A stretch of DNA of 64,000 nucleotides from Bryoerythrophyllum caledonicum (Eukaryota; Streptophyta; Bryopsida; Pottiales; Pottiaceae). Positions 1-10,698 of this stretch are shown here, piece by piece; the first letter of the stretch is position 1; every line of letters starts with the position of its first letter. The notes below the pieces were generated by a model. The model saw only the letters and a program-made list of their open reading frames with translations. It searched no databases and was not told the DNA's origin. Location of the stretch: the NCBI GenBank assembly GCA_963971425.1, contig OZ020514.1, positions 10,297,218 through 10,361,217 of the forward strand. Reading direction: 5' to 3'. Made by a program: the position numbers and the translations under genes.

Positions 1-106
1 TCAATTGAGCTCTCATGGTGGCCTTGCCTTGAAAGTCAAACAAGGCCGATTGGCATTGGGTACCTCCATGAGTTGGTTATCCATGGCATGTCTTCTCTCT
101 TTTACT
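1..106. repeat. Inverted partner of a repeat at 36.8 kb
   Basis: This 106-bp stretch is, with few mismatches, the reverse complement of 36808-36909 (shared blocks include GGGTACCTCCATGAGTTGG and TATCCATGGCATG). It is one copy of a dispersed repeat whose other end lies outside the window. No coding content is visible. Confidence 0.7.
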
Positions 107-565
107 CACTATCACTTAGGGGCAGTTTATACTACAAACCAAGAGCCATGACCAAGGAAAATGGATTAATTCCATGGTCACACTTTAGAAAAATGTAATT
201 TTTAAAGCCCTTGGGCCTCTCACTAAGTGTAAACCAAACTTAGACAAGGAGGAATGACCATGTACTAAAAAGTAGGCATGTTGATTTTTTTAATGAATGC
301 CTAGAAAGGGCAGTTTTGGAAAATTTTGTCATGTTTTACCATCTCTCTTTTTTCTCCTCCTTCTCCATCTTCCCTTCTCTTCTCGTCTCTAGCCTTGAGT
401 TTCTTCTTCTCTTTTCTTCCCTTAAAATTGCAGCAACCATGGTTTCAATGGAGGAGATGAGAAGGAGTCTTGTCTTAGTTTTAGGGTTACATATGTGTTT
501 GTACATGCTTGCGAAGCATGTTGCAGATATGCAAGCCTTGACCTTGCAAGGAGAACGGAGGAAGT

Positions 566-880
566 TTGTTTTTTTTCAGCTTGCTTCGTGAAAGTTTGGG
601 TTGTAGAGAGAGGAGCATATGGAGTCAAGCCCGGATGTTTGGATTTGTGCACCGTTTGTTGTTGGGTTCATGGATGGAGAAGGATTTTAGGAGTCGGAAT
701 CGAGTCAATTTCAGTACTTTCAGATTTTTGTGTGAGAGATTGGAGCCATATTTGAATAAAGAAGATACTTATTTAAGGCCAACTGTGCCTCTACAAGATA
801 GGGTTGCAATGTCTTCGCATAGGTTGGGTACTGGTGATGGATTGCGGAGCATAGGAGATTTGTATGGAGTTCACTATTAA
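566..880 (+). pseudogene. PIF/Harbinger transposase N-terminal fragment
   Basis: The plus-strand reading gives a helical N-terminal domain typical of plant Harbinger (DDE_4) transposases: FSTFRFLCERLEPYL, then a charged T-x-R-P segment, then RVAMSSHRLGTGDG and SIGDLYGV. The fragment stops where the catalytic domain should begin and abuts the tail of an oppositely oriented copy. It is a relic with no complete DDE domain. The family call rests on the order of these blocks and their match to the minus-strand copy next to it. Confidence 0.65.
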
Positions 881-1655
881 TAGTTTCTTTCATGCCATCA
901 CTATTAATAATGCATATGTTGTGTAGAACTATACAACTTGCTACAATATCAGGCGTACTCCTCAAGGGCACTTCTAATCTTTTCATAATTATCCTCCATC
1001 ATCCCTTCAATATCCCAAATGTTCTTTCTACACACATGCGAGTAAATGATTGAATAAAATTCCAGTTTGCCTCCCTACTAGATAATATTGCCTTCCCGCC
1101 TTTGAATGGACAATACATGCAAGGTCTCACCGAATATGCCGCATCTCCAATCAATTTGTAGGGTTGAAACTTACCTTTAATGCAAGCTCATCCTATTCTT
1201 GTAACATGAAATACAACCCAATTATGAAGACTACTAGCCCTACCAAACTCATAATCCCAAAACACGCAATCTGGTCCAACAATCCCTCGTAAAATTGCTC
1301 TATGAAAGGACTTTCTACCATAGCAATCTTCCCCACCAACGACGGGAGCTAATATAGGAATGTGCGACTCGTCAATTGCTCTAATAATGTAAGGTATTCC
1401 ATGTAATTGTTCAAACCGCAAAGCTAATGCCCTAAACTGCAATTCATTTGGAGTTTAAACAAAAAGTGGCTGAAGATGCTTCCGAACACATTTACAAAAT
1501 TTTCGTACAACTATTGAAAGTGTACTCTTGCGAACTCCATACAAATCTCCTATGCTCCACAATCCATCACCAGTGCCCAACCTGTGCAAAGACACTGCAA
1601 CCCTATCATATACAGGCACAATTGGCCTAAAACAAGTATCTTCTTTCTTCAACAA
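881..1655 (-). pseudogene. PIF/Harbinger transposase, decayed, minus strand
   Basis: Read from 1655 down: N-terminal helical domain (RVAVSLHRLGTGDG, SIGDLYGVRKSTLS), then GIPYIIRAIDESHIPI (first catalytic Asp region), then GDAAYSVRPC, VERTFGILKG (catalytic Glu) and STPDIVASCIVLHNIC (typical C-terminus). The pieces are in three frames, so it is broken. The second Asp region reads SLHNWVVF where SxHD is usual, which suggests loss of a catalytic residue. Together with the plus-strand fragment at 566-880 it makes an inverted pair. Plain DNA transposon relic. Confidence 0.75.
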
Positions 1656-1789
1656 CCTTGCGTTTTTTAAATTTTAGATATAGGGGTTTAAAAATTCAAT
1701 ATTCAACGAGTGAAAGCACAACTTCAAACTTCTCCTTGGAATTGCATAAATTAGAGGTACCAAAAAAAATCACCGGATAGACTATGGCA

Positions 1790-2290
1790 ACAAAGGACGT
1801 CCACACCAAGGGTCGCAACTTGGGAGCCTCGCCTCATGGGGCGATCAGCTGATCACTGAGCGAGCCGTACACCAGTCCTCCATTTAAAAAGGTCGACTAA
1901 GGGTGATCCTTGATCGGTAGGCGATTGGGTCGGTCGCTCGCCGATGGCCTACTTTGAGGGATTGTCCAAGGGTAACTTTGGGAGGGCGACCCCTCCCAAG
2001 GCGCGATCCGCGGACGACTGGGCATGTCACCTGCCGGTCACCCACCTGCCGATGGCCTACTTTGAGGGATTGTCCAAGGGTAACTTTGAGAGGGCGACCC
2101 CTCCCAAGGCGAGATCCGCGGACGACTCGGCATGTCGCCTGCCAGTCGCCCACTTAAAGGGGTCGCCTAAGGGTGACATTAGAAGGGCAACTTCTCCTAA
2201 GGGGCGATCGGCGGGCGACCGGGCGACCTTGCCGAGCTGCTGGGAAGCAATTGGGCCAAGACCGCGGCGACCGATAGTAAAAGAGGTTTT
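1790..2290. repeat. GC-rich tandem repeat with a 108-bp period
   Basis: A unit beginning GATGGCCTACTTTGAGGG starts at 1943 and again at 2051, so the period is 108 bp. Related modules (GGGCGACC, CTCCCAAGG) continue to about 2290. Reading frames run through it on both strands because the repeat lacks stops, so these frames are not evidence of a gene. Confidence 0.75.
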
Positions 2291-2624
2291 AAAAGATAAA
2301 ACAACCAAAAGCTCTAAGTTACCGACGTCTCATTGAGTTCCCGGACTAATGTCCCGTCTCTTCTGTTTGCCTAAGAACCTAGGGCCCGGTCGCCTTGGCC
2401 ATCCCTCTGTGAGTGTTTATTGATTTTTCCTCCTCTCTACATGTGGCACTTGGCACTCAAGCTAGGTTTGGGATATCCCGTACGACATGTTCCTTGCGTC
2501 CGAGAGGGGGTAGTGCTACTTAATGGGCTCGTGGAGTCTTTTTGGACCATTCCCTTGGTTGCCTTTGGCTGTAAAAGGTTCAATCTGCCTCTTAGAAAGC
2601 TCTGTCTGAAGTTGCGTTGAGGGG

Positions 2625-3002
2625 GTGGGTGTGGTGGCGTCCTTCAATGGAGCTGCATTTTTCTTGCTGGAGTTGTGGGAGCGTCAAAAGTGTACTCTGA
2701 TTGAGCTGCGAGCTCATGTCCACCACCCTTGCACCGCGCTAGTGACTCCTAAGGCATTTGAAGAAATGAGGGCAAAGCGGAAGGCATGGTACAATGAGCT
2801 GGACCGATCGAGAGTTTGTTGCAAGCTCTATGACCATGTCTTTGCGGACAAGCCGGCGAGGATGTTTGATCACATCGGATATGTCTCCAACGGCACGGCA
2901 GCTGGTGTTGCCATCTGCAATATATTGATTGCCAACGTATTCATCCACTGTGTAATCATCAGCTGCCAGGGAAGGTGCCGCATCGACCTACCCTTTTTTT
3001 GA
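2625..3002 (+). other. Unrecognised open frame between GC-rich repeat blocks
   Basis: A 125-codon frame with non-repetitive composition sits between the two GC-rich repeat blocks. It contains a KRKAWYNELDRSRVC segment and a hydrophobic C-terminal part. I do not recognise the family and see no splice context. It may be part of the mobile element that carries the flanking repeats. Confidence 0.2.
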
Positions 3003-3139
3003 AGGTTTTGCAATTTGAAGCGCCGGAAAGCAACGCCCCTATATCAAATCCCATTTACCTTTGCAAAATGCGATGTTGCCGCTTCCACCAGCTTCTTGAG
3101 GACCTTAGCGCATCCAATGGGAGTATTATCGGACCTTGT

Positions 3140-3700
3140 CTAAGGGCGGTCGCGTGGGCTTAGGGCGACCGGGCTGGTCGCTCCGCCCGTCGCCCCTCTA
3201 GAGAGGTTGCCCTCCCAAGGTCGTCAGAAGGCATATCTTTCAAGGGGCAATCGGGTCGGTCGCCCTCCAGGAAGAGCTATCCTCTCAAAGTGGCCCGGAC
3301 CAACCCCTCATAGGTTGTGGGCGACCGGGTTGGTTGCTCTATCCGTCGCTATTTGAAAGGGGCTCTCTCCCAAAGGCAACTAGTCCCAGAGGGCGACTGC
3401 CTAGACGTTTGGATCAATCGTCTAGTCGGCTGCTCTTCCAAGGTCGCTTAGGGGCAACCCCTCTTAGAGGGCGACCGGCTCGGTTGCCCTTCGGGAGGGG
3501 TTGTCCTCCCGAGATTGCTCGACCATTCGCCCGTAGTCAATCTGGCCAGTTACTCAGTACATGGCCACTTGGAAGGGGCTCTCTTTCAAGGTCATTGGGG
3601 AGCGACCCCTCCCAAGAGGCAACGGCCCAAGCGACTGGACCGGTCGACTGCTGGTCGGCCCCCGGGAGGGATCGCCAATGATGCGTCCCCGGGTGTGCGA
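3140..3700. repeat. GC-rich degenerate repeat block
   Basis: Many diverged copies of short modules such as GGCGACCGG, GGTTGCCCT and CCCCTCCCAAG recur here, related to the block at 1790-2290. The two blocks bracket 2300-3130 and may be the ends or internal arrays of one decayed element. The open frames inside are repeat-driven. Confidence 0.6.
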
Positions 3701-5259
3701 CCTACTTCCTTGCCACATAGAACCGGCTCATTTTGTTTTTATGTACCTTTGACTTTTGGAACAAATATAGGTTATACATTGTTACTCGCATGAATGACTT
3801 TTTGGTGTTTTATTTAAATTCTTAAATTGCAAATCTATAATTTTATTCCGTATATACTTCAACCGACTTACAAGAAAAATGATGCCACGTATAGTGATGT
3901 AGGCCTAAAGGTGGTAACTCCAAAAATATTGATAAGCCATGTACTGTATGTGACAATTTTTATATCCCCGATTATTTTATTGCAAGAAAAATCTTAATGA
4001 ATATCATGATATTTAGTTGCAAATAAAATGTTGTATGGGGAAAAAATGAATTATTACAACCTTATCATAATATCTTGAACTCTATATTGGATATATGAAA
4101 CATAGGACAAGATAGTATTAATAAGAAAATATTATTCTTATAATGATCTATTATGCAAAATAGTATTGTAAATAAGTATCATGTAAGTTGATAATATATC
4201 ACATTATATCATCCAAATTTTATTCAACGTTTGTATATGCACTACTTTTTCATTTGTATAATATATAGAGAGTCTCAAAGTTTTTATTTTAAATCACTTA
4301 CATCACCTATGAGTCTATGACCTCCAAATTGTCCGGTGGGATGCCATTTTTGTTTCATTTAGTGTAATATTCCTTGAAACTAATTTGGTTATTATTTTTT
4401 ATTCCAAGAAACAAACATGTAAAGGTCAACATTTTATGCATAGTAAATTAGTAATTAATATTCCATGTACACCAAGATATTTTAAGAATAGCCTCTATTA
4501 ATTGTAACCTACTCTTTAACATACAAGAGATTTATTGTTTGAGGGATGTTATGTTCTTGAATCTTGTCACAAATATAGAGTTTTTATTAATAAAAGTAAA
4601 TGTTAATCTCTTTTACATAAAACAAAAATTTATTAATCAATTTTACAATACATAATGAAACTTTTGTTGTATTATAATTTACAGTAGTAGAAGAATATTA
4701 AAAAGGACATGACTAATGAAATTAATTTTTGTCTTTTGAATTTTGGATTACTTCAAATTGAATGTTGAATAATTATACGACGTACGTGTAACATTGTGTT
4801 CAATTATATTTCATAAATCTAAATATTCATGTGAATCATGAAAATAAATTCATGTGAATAGAAATGAATTAGTATATAGTCTATCAAAGTTAGCGTTAGT
4901 TATAATACATAACTCATACCTAGCATGTTATAAAAATTAGTGATTATGAAGGTTCATTATTTGACATGGAACTTAATCCAAAATAATTCCACCTTGAGGT
5001 TGGAAGGAAATGTTAATTTATAATACATGAAACTTAATATGGAATAATTAATCCGTATGTTTAGGTGAAATCAATCAAGATGTTGTTTTATGTTTTAATC
5101 GGTATGAGCCCACGACATTTTTCCACATGAAAGACTCCAAAATTGCCACTTTAAATAGATGGCAATTTTTTTTAATTTTTAGGTCTAATTTTGGAATTTA
5201 AAACGTAATATCTTTCAATATAATTTATTTAAACTCACCGTGGTTTATGGGCTGCAATT
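3701..5259. other. AT-rich intergenic DNA
   Basis: Strongly AT-rich, with no sustained coding frame, no recognisable repeat boundary and no RNA gene that I can see. Confidence 0.6.
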
Positions 5260-5835
5260 CATGGCACGGATTAAAAGATCATAGTGTTTGAAGTCAAAAA
5301 ATGGTTCATTTGATTCCTTGTGTTGAGTGGATTAGTTGACTTTAACTCCAATTGGTATCAACTTTTTGCACTAAAGAAATCTTTAACCTTTTACCTCTCT
5401 GGAGCATGGCTCCGGTTGCCTTTATACAATTTTTTAGCAATAGAGAAGGGATGTAGAATATTCAACACAATTGTGCAAAGTATGGATGTTCAAAATTTGC
5501 TATTTCACGTCTTCTTTTTCTATGAACTCAATGTGCTTCAGAATGATTATCCAAATGGTTGAAATTTGATAAGAAGGTATTAACCACATATTGTTGTCAA
5601 GTAAAATAATAACCTGAAGAATATGAAGATGGCTAGGTTTTATGTAGAAAAGATCTTTGTTTCTTTCCCCCCTTCCCAAAATGTGTGAAAATGTTTGACT
5701 TAAGTTAGAATGTGTTTTTACACTAAATACGAGAATTGTGTTTTGACTTAATATTCTCTATATGGATGAAAAATCTCAATGTCAATAGAAACTATTAGGA
5801 TAACTTTTGGAGTTGCCCAAAGTCCCCATTTTGAT
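5260..5835 (-). mobile_element. Partial copy of the ~943-bp TTAA element
   Basis: Blocks of this stretch match the complete TTAA elements at 16872-17813 and 22391-23334 in the same order: GGATTAAAAGATCATAGTG, the TTGTGTTGAGTGGATTAG region, GAGAAGGGATGTAGAATAT, and GGAGTTGCCCAAAGTCCCC at the other side. Orientation agrees with 16872-17813. Neither TTAA terminus is preserved, so this is a truncated, more diverged copy. Confidence 0.65.
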
Positions 5836-5837
5836 AT

Positions 5838-6415
5838 GGATGTGCATAGCAGAGTTGTGTTTGGCTATGTTTTGTGTTTTTATGATGTTCGTTGTGATTC
5901 TCAATCTATTGTATATAGCGATCTTTCTTTACATGACAGCTGTCACGAGATGTGGCGTCGAGGACCGCACCACATCGCGTAGTGTAAGCATAGATTAGAT
6001 AGTTCTAACATATGTTTGTTAGTGATGTACGTTTGTCAAACCACATCCGTCCAATGGATGTATTTCATCCGTTGAGATTTCGCATGTGTGCGTATAGCCG
6101 CGCGTACGCGCTTGACTTGACGTCTTTATCAACTCAAGCTTGATGAGTATATCAACTCAATCTTTAATGAGTTTCCTTTGCTTGTAAGTGATGGATTATC
6201 ATTAGTAAAAGCTCTGGATTCTCTAAATCCGCTCGCACTCGTTGATTCTTTCCTTGTGGAGTGCGAGACGCTTGACTACTCTTGTAATTCACAACATTCG
6301 CATTGAGGATGTGCTTAGCATAGTTGTGTTGGGCTATGTTTTTTGTTTATTTAATGTTAGTTGTGATTCTTAATCTATTGTGTTTAGCGATCTTCCTTTA
6401 CACGACACAAGTATT
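5838..6415. repeat. ~105-bp direct repeats flanking an LTR-like fossil
   Basis: The segment 5838-5943 (GGATGTGCATAGCAGAGTTG ... CTTTCTTTACATGACA) is repeated at about 6307-6415 (GGATGTGCTTAGCATAGTTG ... CTTCCTTTACACGACA). The LTR-like sequence at 5942-6303 lies exactly between the two copies, which are much longer than an ordinary target-site duplication. Confidence 0.7.
5942..6303 (+). mobile_element. Solo-LTR-like fossil
   Basis: About 360 bp starting TGTCACGAGATGTGGC and ending close to CACAACATTCGCA. A diverged relative lies in reverse orientation at about 32850-33200. The TGT...CA ends, size and absence of any internal region fit a solo LTR of an LTR retrotransposon, family undetermined (Copia-like size). 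It is old, and no coding part is present. Confidence 0.5.
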
Positions 6416-7130
6416 GGCACAAATACTGGAAAGATATTGGGGAAGTGGACAATGGACTTTTTTAATGATGGTCGATTAAGGGTCAGAGAAGAGGCCCCAA
6501 CTAGTTCTTAATTAATTGGTCGTAGATGAAATTTTGTGTACATAGCAGCACATGGTTGGTGGAGAGGAGGTTAACATGCGGTAACCAGCTCCCTATATCG
6601 CATAATTTCAAACGTTTTCCGCATTTCACGGGTCCATCTTTAGGTGTAGATTAGCAAAATCCGACGGCCCCCCAGGACCGGCCATGTAAGGTAATCAAGC
6701 TCTTTAAGCTGGTTACCTAACACATAATCAACCTTGTTGTGCATATCCTTTGCTAATCTTTGTCATGTGGACAATAGTACACTAAGAAGAACAAACAAAC
6801 ATTTTATTTTTGTCGACCTCCATTTAGGGGTCGGAGTTCTTACTGTTGTTGTACATATTCATCTCTAAAGTTACAATCTTTGCACGTTGATGTTATGAGC
6901 TCCGGCCACAACGATGAGGTAGTGTTCTTAGAACATCACTTTCTCTAAATGATGTGTACATTTTTTTTGGTCGTGAAGAGATGGCCCAATTTTGTGTATC
7001 AATAGTAACAAAGAAACTGCCTAATAATCACTAGGGAGTTGTATTGTGAATTTTAGTTTGGGCAGTTTTATCAAATACTCAACGAAGAAGTATAATCAAT
7101 GTAAGTATGGATTTCTTGCATTCATTATCA
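6416..7130. other. Unassigned AT-rich intergenic DNA
   Basis: No gene seen. A loose inverted pair (GGTAACCAGCTC near 6580 and AGCTGGTTACC near 6707) is the only structure I noticed. Confidence 0.4.
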
Positions 7131-7137
7131 TGTACAA

Positions 7138-7224
7138 CGAGCGGACATGAACTATGTGGTGGAACAATCAAACACTCTATTCACAATGGGTCCCTTTGGG
7201 AATCGGCGTTCTTCTTCTTCTTCT
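7138..7224 (+). mobile_element. Very short LINE-tail or SINE-like insertion with 7-bp TSD
   Basis: This 87-bp insert ends in CGGCG followed by (TTC)n and is flanked by TGTACAA at 7131-7137 and 7225-7231. Its sequence aligns with the last part of the 133-bp insert at 40251-40383 (shared GTGGTGGAA, CACTC, CGGCGTTCTTCTTC), whose front is the 3' end of the LINE described below. It is either an extremely 5'-truncated LINE copy or a SINE using the LINE tail. Confidence 0.7.
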
Positions 7225-7231
7225 TGTACAA

Positions 7232-8779
7232 AAAGTAAGAGTTTGTCAAAATATTATCATAAACAGGGAGTGTAGTCAAAGAAAAACCTATGACATTTTC
7301 ATGAAATTTACAAGAAAACTTCACTAATTTGATTGGGATTTTTCTCTAAAATAAATAACAATTTGAGTTTTTCTATTGGTTGAAATTGGATCAAAGTTGT
7401 ATAATTGGGAAAACTTAAGCACTAGTTTGTTTATAACTTCTGGAACCAAAGTTAATGTTGAAAGAGTTAAAATTGAGTAGACAATAATTCAATCATTTTT
7501 AGCTAATGCTTTTTATTTGTGTATTTATGAGTAGATTTAGTATTCTTGCATATTTGATAAAATTTAACTGACTTATGGTGAAGTTGAATTTTTAGTTGCA
7601 ATACACAAGCCCAACATATCATAACATCATTGTTTATCATGTGTGGAAGTGAATTTAAGATTGTTTACGGTATATATTAGTTTGAATTTTCTTTATTGAA
7701 ACATAAATTCAATTTGGTTCTTTATATAAATGCAATTGATGTGAAATGTATACAATAATTGTTGTTATGAAGAATTTCCATAAAAAGCATATTTGTAAGA
7801 AAATATTTTTTCATGAAGAACTCTAAAAATTCAAAATGATCTTACTTATTGTACTAGTATTGAATTTAGAACTTGAAAGTACAATATACTTTAGATGGAT
7901 GTAGCATGAATCATTTTAACTTAGAGATTACATAAATTTAAGATATATTCAATAAACAATAGTCCATCATTTGAACAAACATTCAAAAATCAATGTACTG
8001 CAAAAATTATGTTTAATATAATGTTAAAGGTAATGAAACTTTATAATATCATTTTATCCAATGTGGATGTTCAAGATGTGGATGTGGATGTGGATGTTCA
8101 AGATATGTTAAAAAAACATATATGTAAGCTTTAGTTTCTAATTGGAAAAAGTGACCTTTGTCATAGCTAAGCTCTTAAAGTTTACAACTATATTATAATA
8201 AATAAAATTGAATCATTATTAACAGATTTTTTTTCATTCTCTTTATTGTAAGAAAATGATTTTTGTATGTCATTTTTATGTTATTTAATGACACTCTTTA
8301 GCTATGAACCATAATAATCCTCTAATATCAATCATCACTTATTTCACCAGAACCTCTATAGAAAAAGTTCAATTTTAAAGCTATAACTTCACTTACTATA
8401 ATTTATGTATAAATTAAAATGAAATGTACAATTTAAAATATTTGAATTAAAATTTATATTTATTTTGAAATTCATTGAAACTTTATAAACTTTGTAGAGA
8501 TTTTTTTAAAAAAAAATTTGGCCAAATTCGTAATTTTAATCAATATTCTTTACTACCAAATATTTTATCATTCAGAAAATTTACATAAAGTTTTGGATTA
8601 TTATGCAATATCATCAATGATTTATAAATAGATAACAAAATTTAACTTGTTTCATTATAAATATGCAACATTCAAAGAGAAACAATTCAGTATGTGGTTT
8701 CAAAACCTAAGTCCTTAAACCTCTATATAAGCTTCAAAATATGGACTATCATAAAAAAATTACTTTTATATGAAGTAAA
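7232..8779. other. AT-rich intergenic DNA downstream of the GPAT gene
   Basis: No coding frame seen. A short GTGGATGT/TTCAAGAT tandem run lies at 8061-8105. The part next to 8780 should hold the GPAT 3' UTR and poly(A) site, but I cannot place either. Confidence 0.5.
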
Positions 8780-10698
8780 TTAAGAACCAAATGAATCTGG
8801 AGACCTTAGTGGAATGGAACCATCGCTTCCACAAAGAGTTGTATATTTGTCTTTTCGTGTATAATTAGTACATTCAAATCCTAAGGTTTGTGATAATAGT
8901 TGTTGAATGTAATTAGCAACTTCAAATGAAGATTTTCCACCAGCACATGTAAGCTCAAGTGGTAATTCATCAAGAAATGTCACCTGTAATACAAAAATAG
9001 AGCAAAAAAACACATTAATGATATATTAATTAGAGAATTTTGTGTTTATGATTATGATATGGATTATCTATCAAACAAAAGCACATTAAATATTGAAATT
9101 TTATCCTTCATAGTATTAGTTTATTAGTTTTAATAATCATTGTATCTATTGTTATGTTTTATACTTATAACAATACACTAGTATTTTAATACTTTTAAAT
9201 GAAAAATGAAATGTTTTTCACAAAATTACCTCATAAGTAGGCATTGGATTCATGAAGAAATAAAAAGGATCTAGGCTCTTCCAACCTCGTGCAGTAGTTC
9301 CATGAAACATACTCACTTTTGTGTTCATTGCGACGGGAACTAAATGATTTGAAAGTTCGGCAAAAAGTGCACTAAATCGTAATAAATATGGTTCACGACA
9401 AGTAGTACCTTCTGGACATATTGCCAAATCTCCTTCTTGTAAAAGGGTTTTTATATCTGCGGCATCTTTTTCTCTGTTTCGTTTAAGTGGTACAGTTTTA
9501 ATTGGTGATAATAATTCTGATAAACGACTTATACTATATGTAACCGCCGTTACACGTCTTCTTAGAGCTACACCTACCATAATAGGGTCTAATAATGTTC
9601 GATGAGTGCACACATATAGATAACCCTTTCCATCGCCATGTTCATGTTTTAAAGGAGGATTTCCACGAACAATAACACACACCCCCAAAAACTTGTAGAC
9701 AAATGTCAATACATTTATTGGTAATATAATACCTACAATAATACGAAGAATAGCTAAAATTGCACCTACTGGATACCAAAGTAATGTTTTGAGAGCAATG
9801 CTTGCTGTTGGTCTTTGTACCAAACGACCATCGTGAAAAACAATTGGATTCATTAAACTATCTTTTGAGGCTGCTGGAATTGTATCATTTGGATGAACAA
9901 TAAATGCTTCCTGCACACATATCTCGTTGTTAATATACTACTTAATAAAAAAAAAAATTAAAAAGTTTTATGTGATATTATCATTTTTAATACAAATAAA
10001 AAAGATACAACATGTAGAAATAATAAAGTTATCACTACCTTGCATAAAGACATGAAATGATAATCCGAAGGACGATCTCCTAGTCCAACATCCGGATATT
10101 CCAAAGCATCAAATTCTTGTTTTAATACCACCTCTTTAGCTCTTCCTACCAAAACACCTGGAGCTTCTAGTAAACCTGTAGCAATTCCATTAGATGTAAT
10201 GTGAAGTTCGGTGCCCAATACTTTGTCTACTCCGAGATAGGTTTTTCCAAAGGGCTCAACCATCACTCGTGGAGTTGCCGTTATTATATATCTCTTTCCA
10301 AAAGATGACAATACTTTCCATGTGCTTGAATGCACATCTTCACTATAAAACTTGGGTAAAGTTCCACGTGCAATAGCTTCAATGTCACCAATTTTAAGTC
10401 CCGCAAATGTAATGAAAATCAAAAGCCGAATGCCCATAGATTCTGAGATGCAATGGTAGAAAAACCAACAAAGAGGAGAAAATAATAGCAAAAGAAATGC
10501 CCGGATAACACCACCTCCTTCAAATGCAACCAACATAAAATACGGAAACGAACTTCTTCCACGAAGTAACGTTCCATCAAGATCAGAAACCGCAGTTTCT
10601 TTTAATCTACTTTCATAATTACAATTGTCAATAGAGTCATATTGTTCTACTTTCATCGAGTTTTCTGGTCTTTGAAGTTTTATGCCTACATTTGGCAT
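8780..10698 (-). CDS. GPAT6-like: Glycerol-3-phosphate 2-O-acyltransferase, GPAT4/6/8 type
   Basis: Three exons read 10698-10039, 9910-9230 and 8983-8780. All junctions are GT-AG and in frame, giving 514 residues, the usual length for land-plant sn-2 GPATs. These ER enzymes acylate glycerol-3-phosphate at sn-2 and, in the 4/6/8 clade, remove the phosphate to give 2-monoacylglycerol for cutin. Seen: HAD-like phosphatase motif [13 protein letters not shown] (about 38-50) and GLGDRPSD (205-212), both with intact aspartates, then acyltransferase HRTLLDP (323-329) and [10 protein letters not shown] (385-394). Two hydrophobic stretches lie near 63-82 and 265-285. The intact phosphatase motifs favour the 4/6/8 clade over GPAT1/5/7. 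The start ATG is the first in the exon and is followed by a short variable N-terminus, as in the family. The gene looks intact. Confidence 0.95.

Noticed and set aside
1884-2336. Open frames over the GC-rich tandem repeat
   Set aside because: Repeat-driven, present on both strands, with no non-repetitive protein content.
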